From NCBI RefSeq assembly GCF_009870825.1, contig NZ_WTWY01000004.1:248001-312000 (forward strand): a stretch of DNA of 64,000 nucleotides. Direction: 5' to 3'. The notes under the pieces were generated by a model. It had not been told where the DNA came from, made no database searches, and saw only the letters and a program-made list of their open reading frames with translations. Below are positions 52,704 to 61,623 of the stretch, piece by piece. Both the position numbers and the translations under genes were made by a program. Origin of the DNA: Paenibacillus sp. USDA918EY. GTDB lineage: Bacteria > Bacillota > Bacilli > Paenibacillales > Paenibacillaceae. The first letter of the stretch is position 1. Every line of letters starts with the position of its first letter.

Positions 52704-52747
52704 TGAAAAATAGGCGTCATATGTAGATTTGTCCGTTCAAGAATGAA

Positions 52748-52775
52748 AAAGAACCTCATGAAAATGGGGTTCTTT
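52748..52775 (+). terminator. Terminator after tseB
   Basis: AAAGAACCTC pairs with GGGGTTCTTT around an 8-base loop. The 3' arm itself ends in T residues. Confidence 0.65.
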
Positions 52776-52839
52776 GGCGTGAGCAGGATAATATTTTAAA
52801 TACTTTCACACATTACCTTCGATTTAGTATATACGATGT

Positions 52840-52874
52840 GATATACTCTTCATTGTAGTGATTCGATATACTCT
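52840..52874. repeat. Direct repeat GATATACTCT
   Basis: GATATACTCT occurs at 52840-52849 and again at 52865-52874, 25 bases apart, between the tseB terminator and the next promoter. It could be a paired operator. Apart from this and the promoter at 52968, the 330-base gap shows no gene. Confidence 0.45.
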
Positions 52875-52967
52875 ATCGATCTGGTGTGACAGTCGTGTTG
52901 AAATGCAAATCGGAAAAGTCCTGAATGACCGTGACGAGATGCTTATGCTTAAAGCTCTTTGCCGCGG

Positions 52968-52996
52968 TTGTCTATTTTTCGTATGATATATATAGA
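52968..52996 (+). promoter_or_regulatory. Promoter of the membrane protein/FtsH-like operon
   Basis: TTGTCT at 52968-52973 and TATAGA at 52991-52996 are 17 bases apart. The first start codon follows 35 bases later. Confidence 0.5.
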
Positions 52997-53031
52997 AAAT
53001 AGTTTTAGAATATGAGAGGAGGACATACGTT

Positions 53032-53556
53032 TTGAAACTGCGTCCAATACCAATTGCGATTACTGTTGTCATATCGGCGGCGCTGCTGTTCGGAGGCTGG
53101 TTCATTTACCGCCAAACGACGATGCAGGGTCCGCTGCAGAAAATCGTTCAAAATTATAAAGGCGTCAACAACGCCCAATTCGATATTAGCCGCAATCAGA
53201 TCAACCTGAAGCTGGATTTGAAGCCGGACACGAACCTTTCCGGTCTTGTGAATCAAATTACGACGCAAGGCAAATCGGTGGTGGGGAACCGCGAGCTGAA
53301 TTTCGACTTTGTGGACCACTCATCCGATAAGCTGAACCGTTTTTGGGACTCGGCCATGTTTTCCGTAGCGGAAGCGATGGATAACAAGAAATATACCGAA
53401 ATTCCGGCCAAGCTGGATCAGCTTGCGAAAGATACCGGCATTAAAACCCAAACGGAAATGGATGCCAAAAACGTGTATATCGGCCTTAGCGACGGCGAAC
53501 ACAGCAAATTTATCGTATTGCCCCGGAACCCCGGAAAGATTGGGGTGTGGGAATAA
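53032..53556 (+). CDS. Single-pass membrane protein with extracytoplasmic domain, coupled to FtsH-like protease
   Basis: The 174-residue product has one N-terminal membrane segment (about residues 7-26) and then about 145 mostly soluble residues expected outside the cell, including QGPLQKIVQNYKGVNNAQFDI and NKKYTEIPAKLDQLAKDTGI. I do not recognise a family. TTG 53032 follows GAGAGGAGG. Its TAA shares a base with the ATG of the FtsH-like gene, so the two products are likely made together. It may supply an outward domain or act as adaptor for that protease; this is inference. Confidence 0.7.
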   Translation: MKLRPIPIAITVVISAALLFGGWFIYRQTTMQGPLQKIVQNYKGVNNAQFDISRNQINLKLDLKPDTNLSGLVNQITTQGKSVVGNRELNFDFVDHSSDKLNRFWDSAMFSVAEAMDNKKYTEIPAKLDQLAKDTGIKTQTEMDAKNVYIGLSDGEHSKFIVLPRNPGKIGVWE

Positions 53557-55058
53557 TGCCTAGATGGTCCAAAGAGATTCTCATCGGATTCGTTCCGGTG
53601 CTGCTCATATTTCTGGCATATATCGGCGTCAACATCATTCCGCTGATCATCGCGACGCTGCTTGTCGGCGGGCTGCTGTTCATGGCGAGCGTTCGCGGCG
53701 GGCTGGCCGTAGGGGCCGGAACGGAACGCAAACGCAAGAAGAGAGGCCCCAAGAAGCTGACGTTCGAAGAAATCGGCGGGCAGGATCATGCCAAGCAGGA
53801 GCTGATGGAAGCCCTGGACTTTTTGATTAAACATGAAGAGATCCGCAAGCTGGGCATCCGCCCGTTAAAAGGGATTCTGCTCACGGGCCCTCCCGGAACA
53901 GGCAAGACGCTGATGGCCAAAGCCGCGGCTCATTACACGGATTCCGTATTCGTGGCTTCTTCCGGCAGCGAATTCGTCGAAATGTACGTCGGCGTCGGTG
54001 CGGGACGTGTGCGTGAATTGTTCCGCGAAGCGCGAAACCGCGCCGTGAAGGAAAACAAGCAAAGCGCCATCATTTTCATCGATGAGATCGACGTCATCGG
54101 CGGCAAACGCGAAGGCGGCCAGCAGCGCGAATACGACCAGACGCTGAACCAGCTGCTGACCGAGATGGACGGCATTTATTCGTCCGACAGTCCGAGAATT
54201 TTGCTGATCGCGGCGACGAACCGCAAAGAAATGCTCGACAGCGCGCTGCTCCGTCCGGGCCGCTTCGACCGGCATATCCAGGTCGATCTGCCCGACAAAA
54301 AAGGCCGCGAGCATATTCTCCGGCTCCATGCAAAAAACAAACCGCTGAAAACCGATGTCGATCTCGGAAAAATCGCCGAAGAATCCTTTGGCTTTTCCGG
54401 GGCCCAGCTGGAGAGCGTCATGAATGAAGCAGCCATTTATGCGATGCGTGAAGGGCTGAAAGAAATAGAACAAAAACATTTGTCCATGTCCATTGACAAA
54501 GTGATGATGGGCGAACGCACCGACCGTGAATCGACGCTGGAAGAGAAAAAACGCGTCGCGATCCACGAACTCGGACATGCCATCATGGCGGAGCTCGTCC
54601 GGCCCGGCAGCGTAAGCCAGGTAGCGCTCAGCCCGCGCGGCAAAGCGCTTGGATATGTGCGTCATAATCCGACGCAGGAGCAGTATCTGTATACGAAGAC
54701 GTTCCTGGAAGAGCAGATTATGATTGCGCTTGGAGGAGCTGCGTCGGAAGAAATTTTCTACGGCGGACGAAGCACGGGTTCAAGCAACGACTTCGAGCAG
54801 GCGCTCAACATCGTGCAGACCATGATGAAATCCGGATTGACCTCGCTAGGCATCGTGGATTTGGATATGGTCACGAAAGAAGAGCTGATGAAAGAAAATA
54901 CCGCCATCCTGGAAGATCTCATGACACGGACACGGACGATGCTTGAAGAACGCCGTACAATCTACGAGCAGTCGCTCGATATCCTTTTAAAGGAAGAAAC
55001 GCTGTCCGGCGACCAATTCCGTCGACTATTTCGTGAACATTCCCAATTACCAGCATAA
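53556..55058 (+). CDS. FtsH-like membrane AAA protease lacking the extracytoplasmic domain
   Basis: The 500-residue protein has two adjacent membrane segments (about 8-27 and 29-47) with almost no loop between them. The AAA domain has Walker A GPPGTGKT at 111-118, Walker B IIFIDE at 172-177 and the second region of homology ending in RPGRFDR near 233-239. The zinc protease motif HELGH is at 337-341 with Asp412 in NDFEQA as third ligand. All catalytic residues are present. Normal FtsH has about 70 residues between its two membrane segments and is about 640 long. GTG 53547 is an alternative start. Confidence 0.9.
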   Translation: MPRWSKEILIGFVPVLLIFLAYIGVNIIPLIIATLLVGGLLFMASVRGGLAVGAGTERKRKKRGPKKLTFEEIGGQDHAKQELMEALDFLIKHEEIRKLGIRPLKGILLTGPPGTGKTLMAKAAAHYTDSVFVASSGSEFVEMYVGVGAGRVRELFREARNRAVKENKQSAIIFIDEIDVIGGKREGGQQREYDQTLNQLLTEMDGIYSSDSPRILLIAATNRKEMLDSALLRPGRFDRHIQVDLPDKKGREHILRLHAKNKPLKTDVDLGKIAEESFGFSGAQLESVMNEAAIYAMREGLKEIEQKHLSMSIDKVMMGERTDRESTLEEKKRVAIHELGHAIMAELVRPGSVSQVALSPRGKALGYVRHNPTQEQYLYTKTFLEEQIMIALGGAASEEIFYGGRSTGSSNDFEQALNIVQTMMKSGLTSLGIVDLDMVTKEELMKENTAILEDLMTRTRTMLEERRTIYEQSLDILLKEETLSGDQFRRLFREHSQLPA

Positions 55059-55083
55059 TTCTATGATGCTGGTCTTTTTTTTT
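55049..55083 (+). terminator. Terminator overlapping the FtsH-like stop codon
   Basis: ACCAGCAT pairs with ATGCTGGT around a 9-base loop, followed by a long T run. Confidence 0.85.
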
Positions 55084-55203
55084 ACTTTTTTTTTATGCTA
55101 AGTTATTATTATAGTTTGGGTCACCATGTACCTCACATACAAAAGGTTATATGGGTACAACATAGAAAAAGCATAAGTGGCCATAGGAAGGTGGAAGAGA
55201 AAC

Positions 55204-56076
55204 ATGTATTTTAAAAAGATTGGCGTTATCGGCGGCGGTACGATGGGTCAAGGCATCGCAGAGATGCTGGCGACACGCGGCCTCGATGTGCTGCTCGTGG
55301 AAAAAACGCCGGAGAAGCTCGATTACTCTTATTCCATGATCGAACTCAGCCTGGATAAGCAGCTTGAAAAATGGGCGATTACCCAAGCGGAAAAAAAATT
55401 GATTTTGGGCAGAATTCATAAAGTGGTGCATCTTGCGGAGCTCGGCACTTGCGACATGGTCATCGAAACGATTTCCGAAGACCTGGACGCAAAACGCGTC
55501 GTGTTCTCCCAGCTGGATCAGGTATGCCCTAGCCATATTATTCTTGCCAGCAATACTTCTTCGCTCAGCTTGACCGAGCTGGCCAGCTCGACCATGTATC
55601 CGGAGCGCGTCATCGGCATGCATTTCATTCATCCGGTCAGCAAAGTGGATCTGGTGGAAATTATCCGCGGATTAAAAACATCGGACACGACCTTCACGGA
55701 AACGAAACGTTTTGTCGAGGAAGTCGTTCACAAAAAAGGCATCATGGTATACGAATCTCCAGGTTTCGTGTCCAGCCGGATGATCTGCCTCATGATCAAC
55801 GAAGCGCTGCACATTCTCCAGGAAGGCGTTGCGTCTCCCGAGGACATCGACGATGCGATGCGCATCGGGTATCAATTCCAATACGGTCCGCTGGAGATGG
55901 CCGACCGCTTCGGCCTCGATTCCGTTCTTGCGGCTTTGGAGCGGATGTTCCGCGAATTCGGCGAGCTGAAATACCGTCCTTCGATCGTGCTTAAAAAGAT
56001 GGTGCGCGCGGGGCATTTGGGCGTCAAAACGGGCGAAGGCTTCTTCAAGTATGACAAGGATGGTGACCGGGCATGA
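55204..56076 (+). CDS. 3-hydroxyacyl-CoA (3-hydroxybutyryl-CoA) dehydrogenase
   Basis: The 290-residue protein has the NAD loop IGVIGGGTMGQGIAEM at residues 6-21, ASNTSSLSLTELA near 115, the catalytic His in GMHFIHPV near 140 and RMICLMINEALHILQEGVAS near 190. Length and motifs fit short single-domain 3-hydroxybutyryl-CoA dehydrogenases (MmgB/Hbd). It could act in fatty-acid oxidation or a butyrate-type pathway. AGGAAGGTGG precedes ATG 55204. It overlaps ackA in ATGA. Confidence 0.9.
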   Translation: MYFKKIGVIGGGTMGQGIAEMLATRGLDVLLVEKTPEKLDYSYSMIELSLDKQLEKWAITQAEKKLILGRIHKVVHLAELGTCDMVIETISEDLDAKRVVFSQLDQVCPSHIILASNTSSLSLTELASSTMYPERVIGMHFIHPVSKVDLVEIIRGLKTSDTTFTETKRFVEEVVHKKGIMVYESPGFVSSRMICLMINEALHILQEGVASPEDIDDAMRIGYQFQYGPLEMADRFGLDSVLAALERMFREFGELKYRPSIVLKKMVRAGHLGVKTGEGFFKYDKDGDRA

Positions 56077-57281
56077 AAATTCTAGTAATCAACGCGGGAA
56101 GTTCTTCCCTCAAATACCAGCTGTACGACATGACCGACGAATCGGTGCTTGCCAAAGGTTTGGTAGAGCGAATCGGGATGGATTCTTCCATCGTGACCCA
56201 CAAACCTACGGGCAAAGCCGAGGTGACGGAAGTCAGCGAGATTTTGGAGCATACGACGGCGATCCGCAAGGTGCTCGGCCTGCTGACAAGCCCTGAGCAC
56301 GGCGTGATCGGCTCGATCGACCAGATCGAAGCGGTCGGGCACCGTGTTGTCCACGGCGGCGAATATTTTGGCGAGTCGGCGATCGTCGACAGCGACGTGA
56401 AGTCGAAAATCCGCCAGCTGTTCGACCTGGCTCCGCTTCATAATCCGGCTTCCATGATGGGCATCAAGGCTGCCGAAGCCAACATGCCGAACATCCCGCA
56501 GGTGGTCGTTTTCGATACCGCCTTCCATCAATCGATGCCGGAGCATGCTTATCTGTACGCCATTCCGAGAGTGCTTTACAAAAAACATAAAGTAAGACGT
56601 TACGGCGCCCACGGCACGTCGCATGATTACGTCAGCCTGGCGGCTGCGGAATTCCTGGGCCGCAACATCGAGGATATGAAAATCATCACCTGCCATATCG
56701 GCAACGGAGCCAGCATCACGGCCGTCAAAAACGGGCGTTCCATCGATACCTCGATGGGCATGACGCCGCTTGAAGGTTTGATGATGGGAACGCGCAGCGG
56801 CGATCTGGATCCGGCGATCGTACCTTTTGTCATGAACAAAGAAGAGCTGACGGTCAACGAGGTCAATTCGATGCTGAACAAACATAGCGGACTTTTGGCG
56901 ATTTCGGGCATAAGCAGCGATATGCGGGAAATTACCGAAGGGATGCAAAACGGCGACGCCAATTCGAAGCTGGCATTCGACATGTACGAATACCGCCTCC
57001 GCAAATACATCGGTTCGTATGCGGCCGTCATGAACGGCGTCGATACGATCGTCTTCACGGCAGGCGTCGGAGAGAATTCGGTTGTTTTGCGGGAGAAAGT
57101 ATGCGAAAATTTGACTTATCTGGGCGTCGAGCTGGACAAGGAACTAAACGAAATCCGCTCCGGCGAACCGCGCCGCATTTCTTCGGCCAATTCCAAGGTG
57201 GAAGTCCTGGTGGTTCCGACCAACGAAGAGCTTGTCATTGCCCGGGACACAAACCGCCTTGTCAAGGGATTGAAGTCGTAG
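56073..57281 (+). CDS. ackA: Acetate kinase
   Basis: The 402-residue enzyme interconverts acetyl phosphate and acetate with ATP. It begins with the family signature LVINAGSSSLKYQLYD, has HRVVHGGEYF near residue 90, VFDTAFHQSMP near 148 and THIGNGAS-type CHIGNGASITAV near 207, plus TAGVGENS near 328. In Bacillus ackA lies elsewhere; here it is coupled to a hydroxyacyl-CoA dehydrogenase by a 4-base overlap. Confidence 0.97.
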   Translation: MKILVINAGSSSLKYQLYDMTDESVLAKGLVERIGMDSSIVTHKPTGKAEVTEVSEILEHTTAIRKVLGLLTSPEHGVIGSIDQIEAVGHRVVHGGEYFGESAIVDSDVKSKIRQLFDLAPLHNPASMMGIKAAEANMPNIPQVVVFDTAFHQSMPEHAYLYAIPRVLYKKHKVRRYGAHGTSHDYVSLAAAEFLGRNIEDMKIITCHIGNGASITAVKNGRSIDTSMGMTPLEGLMMGTRSGDLDPAIVPFVMNKEELTVNEVNSMLNKHSGLLAISGISSDMREITEGMQNGDANSKLAFDMYEYRLRKYIGSYAAVMNGVDTIVFTAGVGENSVVLREKVCENLTYLGVELDKELNEIRSGEPRRISSANSKVEVLVVPTNEELVIARDTNRLVKGLKS

Positions 57282-57332
57282 AATATGGCGGCTCGAATTT
57301 AAGCAAGTTATTGTAAAGGGAGAGATTTAGGC

Positions 57333-58628
57333 ATGGCCACCAAAAGTGTGATTCGTGACGTGAATAAGCACGTAGGAGAAACCGTTACGATCGGCAGTTG
57401 GATTCATAACAAACGTTCCAGCGGAAAAATCCAGTTTTTGCAGCTGCGTGACGGCAGCGGATATATTCAAGGCGTCGTCGTCAAAAACGAGGTTTCCGAG
57501 CAAGTATGGAATGACGCCAAAAGCTTGACGCAGGAAAGCTCGGTCTACGTGACCGGCGTCATCCGCGAAGAGCCCCGGAGCCAATCCGGCTACGAGATGA
57601 CGGTTACGGGAATCGAGATTATCCACCTGACCGAAAATTATCCGATTACCCCGAAAGAACACGGCGTCGATTTCCTGATGGACCATCGCCATCTGTGGCT
57701 GCGCGCGCCGAAACAGCGCGCCATTCTGGTCATCCGCAGCGAAATTATCCGCGCCATTCAGGAATTTTTCGATCAAAACGGATTCACACTGGTCGATCCG
57801 CCGATTCTGACTCCGACATCCGCAGAAGGAACGACGAACCTGTTCCACACGAAATATTTCGAAGAGGACGCCTATTTGACGCAGAGCGGTCAGCTGTACA
57901 TGGAAGCCGCGGCGATGGCGCTCGGCAAAGTATATTCCTTCGGACCGACGTTCCGGGCCGAAAAATCCAAAACCCGCCGCCACCTGATCGAGTTTTGGAT
58001 GATCGAGCCGGAAATGGCTTTTACCGATCACGAGGAAAGCCTTCAGATCCAGGAGCGGTTTATCGAGCATGTCGTTCAATCCGTCGTGAAAAACTGCAAA
58101 ACGGAACTTGAGACGGTCGGACGCGATGTTTCCAAGCTGGAAAACATCAAAGCCCCGTTCCCGCGCATCACGTACGACGATGCCATCAAGTTCCTGCAAG
58201 GGGAAGGCTTCGACATTCCTTGGGGCGAGGACTTCGGCGCTCCGCATGAAACGGCGATTGCCGAAAAATACGACAAGCCCGTGTTCATCACGCATTATCC
58301 GGCCGGAATCAAGGCGTTCTATATGAAACCGGACCCGAACCGTCCGGAGGTCGTGCTGTGCGCGGACATGATCGCGCCGGAAGGCTACGGCGAAATCATC
58401 GGCGGTTCGCAGCGGATCGACGATCCTCAGCTGTTGGAACAACGCTTTAAAGAACATGACCTGTCGATGGAAACGTATCAGTGGTATATGGATCTGCGCA
58501 CGTATGGCACCGTTCCGCACTCCGGATTCGGCCTCGGTCTGGAACGTACGGTAGCTTGGATTTGCGGTCTGGACCACGTCCGTGAAACGATTCCGTTCCC
58601 TCGCACGCTGTATCGCCTCTATCCTTAA
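57333..58628 (+). CDS. asnS: Asparaginyl-tRNA synthetase
   Basis: The 431-residue class IIb synthetase has an N-terminal OB-fold anticodon domain (residues about 15-100, [23 protein letters not shown]). The catalytic domain contains motif 2 [22 protein letters not shown] near residue 210 and motif 3 [15 protein letters not shown] near residue 400. AAAGGGAGAG precedes ATG 57333. No T-box leader is present in the 51-base gap after ackA. Confidence 0.96.
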   Translation: MATKSVIRDVNKHVGETVTIGSWIHNKRSSGKIQFLQLRDGSGYIQGVVVKNEVSEQVWNDAKSLTQESSVYVTGVIREEPRSQSGYEMTVTGIEIIHLTENYPITPKEHGVDFLMDHRHLWLRAPKQRAILVIRSEIIRAIQEFFDQNGFTLVDPPILTPTSAEGTTNLFHTKYFEEDAYLTQSGQLYMEAAAMALGKVYSFGPTFRAEKSKTRRHLIEFWMIEPEMAFTDHEESLQIQERFIEHVVQSVVKNCKTELETVGRDVSKLENIKAPFPRITYDDAIKFLQGEGFDIPWGEDFGAPHETAIAEKYDKPVFITHYPAGIKAFYMKPDPNRPEVVLCADMIAPEGYGEIIGGSQRIDDPQLLEQRFKEHDLSMETYQWYMDLRTYGTVPHSGFGLGLERTVAWICGLDHVRETIPFPRTLYRLYP

Positions 58629-58646
58629 TTGGGAGAGATGACGATC

Positions 58647-59351
58647 ATGGACAGCGCAGGATGGAAAACATGGGCCGATGGAGCTTCAGCCGGCTTGGGA
58701 GCGGGCATGGCGATCATTCCGCACATGCTGCTTCGGCATTACCGCAAGCTGAAGCTAAGCGATCAAGAGGTGCTTCTGCTCATTCACCTTATTTCGTTTA
58801 AGCAGGTGGAGCAAAAAGATTTTCCGACACTGGAAGAGCTTCAGGAAGTGATGGGAATTTCGGCCCAAGCCATCGCGCAAAACCTTCAGAAGCTGCTTAA
58901 GGCCGGGATGATCAGCATCGACGAAGAGTTGGACGAATTGCGGAACATTCAATACGAACGTTACAACCTGTCCGGCTTGTACGAGAAGCTGGGCCGGCTT
59001 CTGGCCGAGCAGCATCGTAATCCGTCCGAACAGCATACCGAACAGCCTGCCCGCCGGAAAACGGCGGCGGAGCCCGAGCAGGAGCCGGGCAGCAATCTGT
59101 TCGTCGTATTCGAGAAGGAATTCGGGCGGCCGCTGTCGCCGATGGAATGCGAAACGATTTCCGGCTGGATCGACGACGACCGGTATCCGGAAGAATTGAT
59201 CCGGATGGCCTTAAAGGAAGCGGTTTTCGCCGGAAAGGTTCATTTCCGGTATATCGACCGGATTTTGCTTGAATGGAGCCGCAACCGCGTCAAAACGGTC
59301 AGCGATGCCAAAGCCTATACGCAAAAATTCCGCAACGGCGGACGCGCATAA
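58647..59351 (+). CDS. dnaD: DNA replication initiation protein DnaD
   Basis: The 234-residue protein has the N-terminal winged helix (about residues 20-110) and the C-terminal DnaD/DnaB domain from about 145 with the family motif YPEELIRMALKEAVFAGKVHFRYIDRILLEW near 186. It remodels DNA at oriC and at restart sites during helicase loading. ATG 58647 is 9 bases from GGGAGAG; the in-frame ATG at 58638 abuts that site. Order asnS-dnaD is conserved, but nth does not follow. Confidence 0.93.
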   Translation: MDSAGWKTWADGASAGLGAGMAIIPHMLLRHYRKLKLSDQEVLLLIHLISFKQVEQKDFPTLEELQEVMGISAQAIAQNLQKLLKAGMISIDEELDELRNIQYERYNLSGLYEKLGRLLAEQHRNPSEQHTEQPARRKTAAEPEQEPGSNLFVVFEKEFGRPLSPMECETISGWIDDDRYPEELIRMALKEAVFAGKVHFRYIDRILLEWSRNRVKTVSDAKAYTQKFRNGGRA

Positions 59352-59417
59352 ATGAAAATAAGAATCGGCGTACTTTGACATAAGATGGCTAACGGGAATT
59401 TTTCTTGAAATATAAAA

Positions 59418-59466
59418 CCACGCAAAGCGTGCCTTTCCGAAGCATTCGGAAGGCACGCTTTTGTGG
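59418..59466 (+). terminator. Long terminator after dnaD
   Basis: AAAGCGTGCCTTTCCGAA pairs with TTCGGAAGGCACGCTTTT with a single bulge and a GCA loop, extended by CCAC/GTGG at the base. Confidence 0.8.
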
Positions 59467-59516
59467 TAAAATACATAAGGAATGATGGATCTGATATCGA
59501 TAGTGGGAGGAAATCC

Positions 59517-60398
59517 ATGAAGAACATATTGGTCTTGGGCGGAACGCGCTTTTTCGGCAAACGGCTTGTTGAGCTGCTGCTGGACGAAGGTTTTAAGGTG
59601 ACGATTGCCACCCGCGGGAAAACCAAGGATGATTTCGGCGATCGGGTGGAACGCATCCAGCTGGACCGTGAAAATAAAACATCGCTAATGAAAGCCGTCG
59701 CAGAGGGGCGGGAATGGGATACCGTTTTTGATAATATTTGCTTTTCCCCGCAAGCGGCGCTGGATGCCTGCGAAGTGTTCCAAGGAAAGGTAAGGAGATA
59801 TATACTCACTTCAACGTTGTCCGTGTATGAGCCGGCTCCGCGCAAACATAAGGAAAATGACGTGAATCCGTACATTTATCCGGTGACGCTTGGCGTAAAA
59901 GACGATTTTCCTTATGGGGAAGGGAAGCGGCTGGCCGAAGCGGTGTTTTTTCAGCATGCCGATTTCCCGGTTGCGGCGGTGCGTTTCCCGATCGTGCTTG
60001 GAGAGGATGATTACACCGGCCGCCTTGAATTTCATATCGATCACGTGAAACAAGAGCGGCCGATGGGCATTCCGAACCTGAAGGCGGAGATGTGCTTTAT
60101 CTCCTCCGGCGAAGCGGCGTCTTTTCTTGACTGGCTTAGAAAGCAGCGCGTCGAAGGTCCGATCAACGCATGCTCGCAAGGCGAAGTGAAGCTGTCCGAA
60201 CTGCTCCGCTGGATCGAAAAAGAAACCGGAAAAAAAGCGGTGCTCACCAACCAGCCTCAAGATGAGGACAAATCGCCGTTTGGCGTTCCGGATTCGTGGC
60301 TGATGGACACCGGCAAAGCGGAGCGTCTCGGATTCGAGTTCCTGCCGCTGCGCGCCTGGCTGCCTGCGCTGATCGGCAAGCTGTCTGCCGAAAGATAA
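59517..60398 (+). CDS. NAD-dependent epimerase/dehydratase family protein
   Basis: The 293-residue protein is an atypical short-chain reductase with the dinucleotide loop LVLGGTRFFGKRLVE at residues 4-18. The active-site-like serine lies in LTSTLSVYE near 100, and YGEGKRLAE near 139 supplies the Tyr-x3-Lys pattern. This matches the branch of extended reductases that includes RNA-binding CSP41-like proteins; the substrate is unknown. GGGAGG lies 6 bases before ATG 59517. Confidence 0.82.
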   Translation: MKNILVLGGTRFFGKRLVELLLDEGFKVTIATRGKTKDDFGDRVERIQLDRENKTSLMKAVAEGREWDTVFDNICFSPQAALDACEVFQGKVRRYILTSTLSVYEPAPRKHKENDVNPYIYPVTLGVKDDFPYGEGKRLAEAVFFQHADFPVAAVRFPIVLGEDDYTGRLEFHIDHVKQERPMGIPNLKAEMCFISSGEAASFLDWLRKQRVEGPINACSQGEVKLSELLRWIEKETGKKAVLTNQPQDEDKSPFGVPDSWLMDTGKAERLGFEFLPLRAWLPALIGKLSAER

Positions 60399-60414
60399 CA
60401 CCGTTACCTGCCCC

Positions 60415-60448
60415 AAGCCTTTCCTTTGCCGGGAAGGGCTTTTTTTTG
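60415..60448 (+). terminator. Terminator after the epimerase-like gene
   Basis: AAGCCTTTCC pairs with GGAAGGGCTT with one GT pair, followed by TTTTTTT. Confidence 0.85.
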
Positions 60449-60491
60449 CAGCTTCAAGTGAAAAATGGTTCAAAAAATTTTTTTGAAAAAA

Positions 60492-60518
60492 TGCAGGGGC
60501 GGCAAAATCCTTGTCGTC
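60492..60518 (+). promoter_or_regulatory. ECF-type, probably autoregulated promoter
   Basis: TGCAGG at 60492-60497, preceded by an A/T-rich block, and CGTC at 60515-60518 are 17 bases apart. This resembles ECF sigma promoters of the TGCAAC-N16-CGTC type. It lies directly upstream of an ECF sigma gene, which commonly transcribes itself. Confidence 0.5.
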
Positions 60519-60546
60519 AATTGTTACGGGGAAGGGGGAGAGAAAA

Positions 60547-61098
60547 ATTGACGAAGCACGATTGATCGATCAAATCAGGCGCGGAGACCAGGCTGCATTC
60601 CGGATGCTTGTCGAGCGGTACGGGCAGCATGTGTTCCAAACCGCCTATTCGGTGCTTAAGAACGCCAAAGAGGCGGAAGACGCCGCGCAGGAAGTTTTTT
60701 TGCAAATCTATAAATCTCTCCCGGATTACCGTTCCCAAGGGTTGAAAACATGGATTACGCGCATTGCCGTAAATAAAGCGATCGACGCGAAACGAAAGCT
60801 GGGCAGGCGGCGGGAAGACCAGATGGCCGAAGGCGAACTTATCGAACATTTGCCGTCGTCGGAAGAGGATGCGCTGAGGCGGCTGGTCCGCAAAGAGAAA
60901 CAACTGCTGCTGGAAAGGAAAATGGACAGTTTGCCCGCCCAGCACAAGGACATTTTGATTCAGTTTTATATAGAGGAAAAAAGTTATGACCAGATCGCCA
61001 GGGAACAACAAATTGCGGTGAAAACGGTAGAATCGAGGCTTTACCGGGCCCGAAGCTGGATTCGGAAGCACTGGAAGGAGGAAGAGTGGTATGAATGA
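60547..61098 (+). CDS. ECF-type RNA polymerase sigma factor, possible ATT start
   Basis: The protein of about 183 residues has region 2 (ARLIDQIRRGDQAAFRMLVERYGQHVF... FLQIYKSLPDYRS) and region 4 (LPAQHKDILIQFYIEEKSYDQIAREQQIAVKTVESRLYRARSWI). It is clearly an ECF sigma factor. GGGGGAG at 60534-60540 is 6 bases before an in-frame ATT at 60547, the position where family members start. The nearest usual codons are TTG 60511, which lies before the expected transcription start, and TTG 60562, about 21 bases after the ribosome site. It overlaps the anti-sigma gene by 8 bases. Confidence 0.85.
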   Translation: MDEARLIDQIRRGDQAAFRMLVERYGQHVFQTAYSVLKNAKEAEDAAQEVFLQIYKSLPDYRSQGLKTWITRIAVNKAIDAKRKLGRRREDQMAEGELIEHLPSSEEDALRRLVRKEKQLLLERKMDSLPAQHKDILIQFYIEEKSYDQIAREQQIAVKTVESRLYRARSWIRKHWKEEEWYE

Positions 61099-61549
61099 CG
61101 ACCGGAAGGCCGTTCCGTCCGTGGAAGAATGGGCGGCATACATCCGCGGAGACGCGTCCGTGCAGGAGCGGGCCGCATACATGGAAGACCTGCTTTTGGA
61201 AAATGAACAGGCGCTGGAGCTGTACATGCAGGCACTGGAGCTCGTCGAGGCGGAGCTTCCCGTGTTGCCTCGACCGGAGCGGTTTACGGAAATGGTTATG
61301 ACGCGGATCGGCGAATCCGAAGCCAAAGTGGTACACATGGAGGCCAGGGACGACAGGCGCCGCTGGTACGAGCACCGTTTGTTCCATTATGCCATAGCGG
61401 CCTGCTTGACATTGATCTTCCTCTCGGCAGGGTGGTTCGACAAGCTTTCACCCGGTCCGGAACACGTAAAAAAACATGCCGGGGAAGCTTCCTTCAGCGA
61501 AGAACTGGTCAAAGTGACGACGGGATGGATCGACCGGTTGAAGCCTTAA
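61091..61549 (+). CDS. Putative membrane anti-sigma factor
   Basis: The 152-residue protein has a cytoplasmic N-terminal part with EEWAAYIRGDASVQERAAYMEDLLLENEQALELY, the helical pattern of anti-sigma domains but without the zinc ligands. One membrane segment covers about residues 97-114 and a 35-residue tail lies outside. Its overlap with the ECF sigma gene supports an anti-sigma role. The sensing mechanism is unknown. Confidence 0.75.
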   Translation: MNDDRKAVPSVEEWAAYIRGDASVQERAAYMEDLLLENEQALELYMQALELVEAELPVLPRPERFTEMVMTRIGESEAKVVHMEARDDRRRWYEHRLFHYAIAACLTLIFLSAGWFDKLSPGPEHVKKHAGEASFSEELVKVTTGWIDRLKP

Positions 61550-61623
61550 TGCCGATTCCAGGCGGATTTTTCGGGGGATAACGGAAATTTTCGAATTTTC
61601 AAGCATATATGACGAAAGGAAAG

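Noticed and set aside
57282..57332. A T-box leader before asnS
   Set aside because: Only 51 bases separate ackA and asnS, too short for a T-box, and no conserved core is present.
60511..60546. TTG 60511 as start of the second ECF sigma factor
   Set aside because: It lies on the -10 region of the ECF-type promoter and its nearest purine-rich site is poor; the strong GGGGGAG lies downstream of it.
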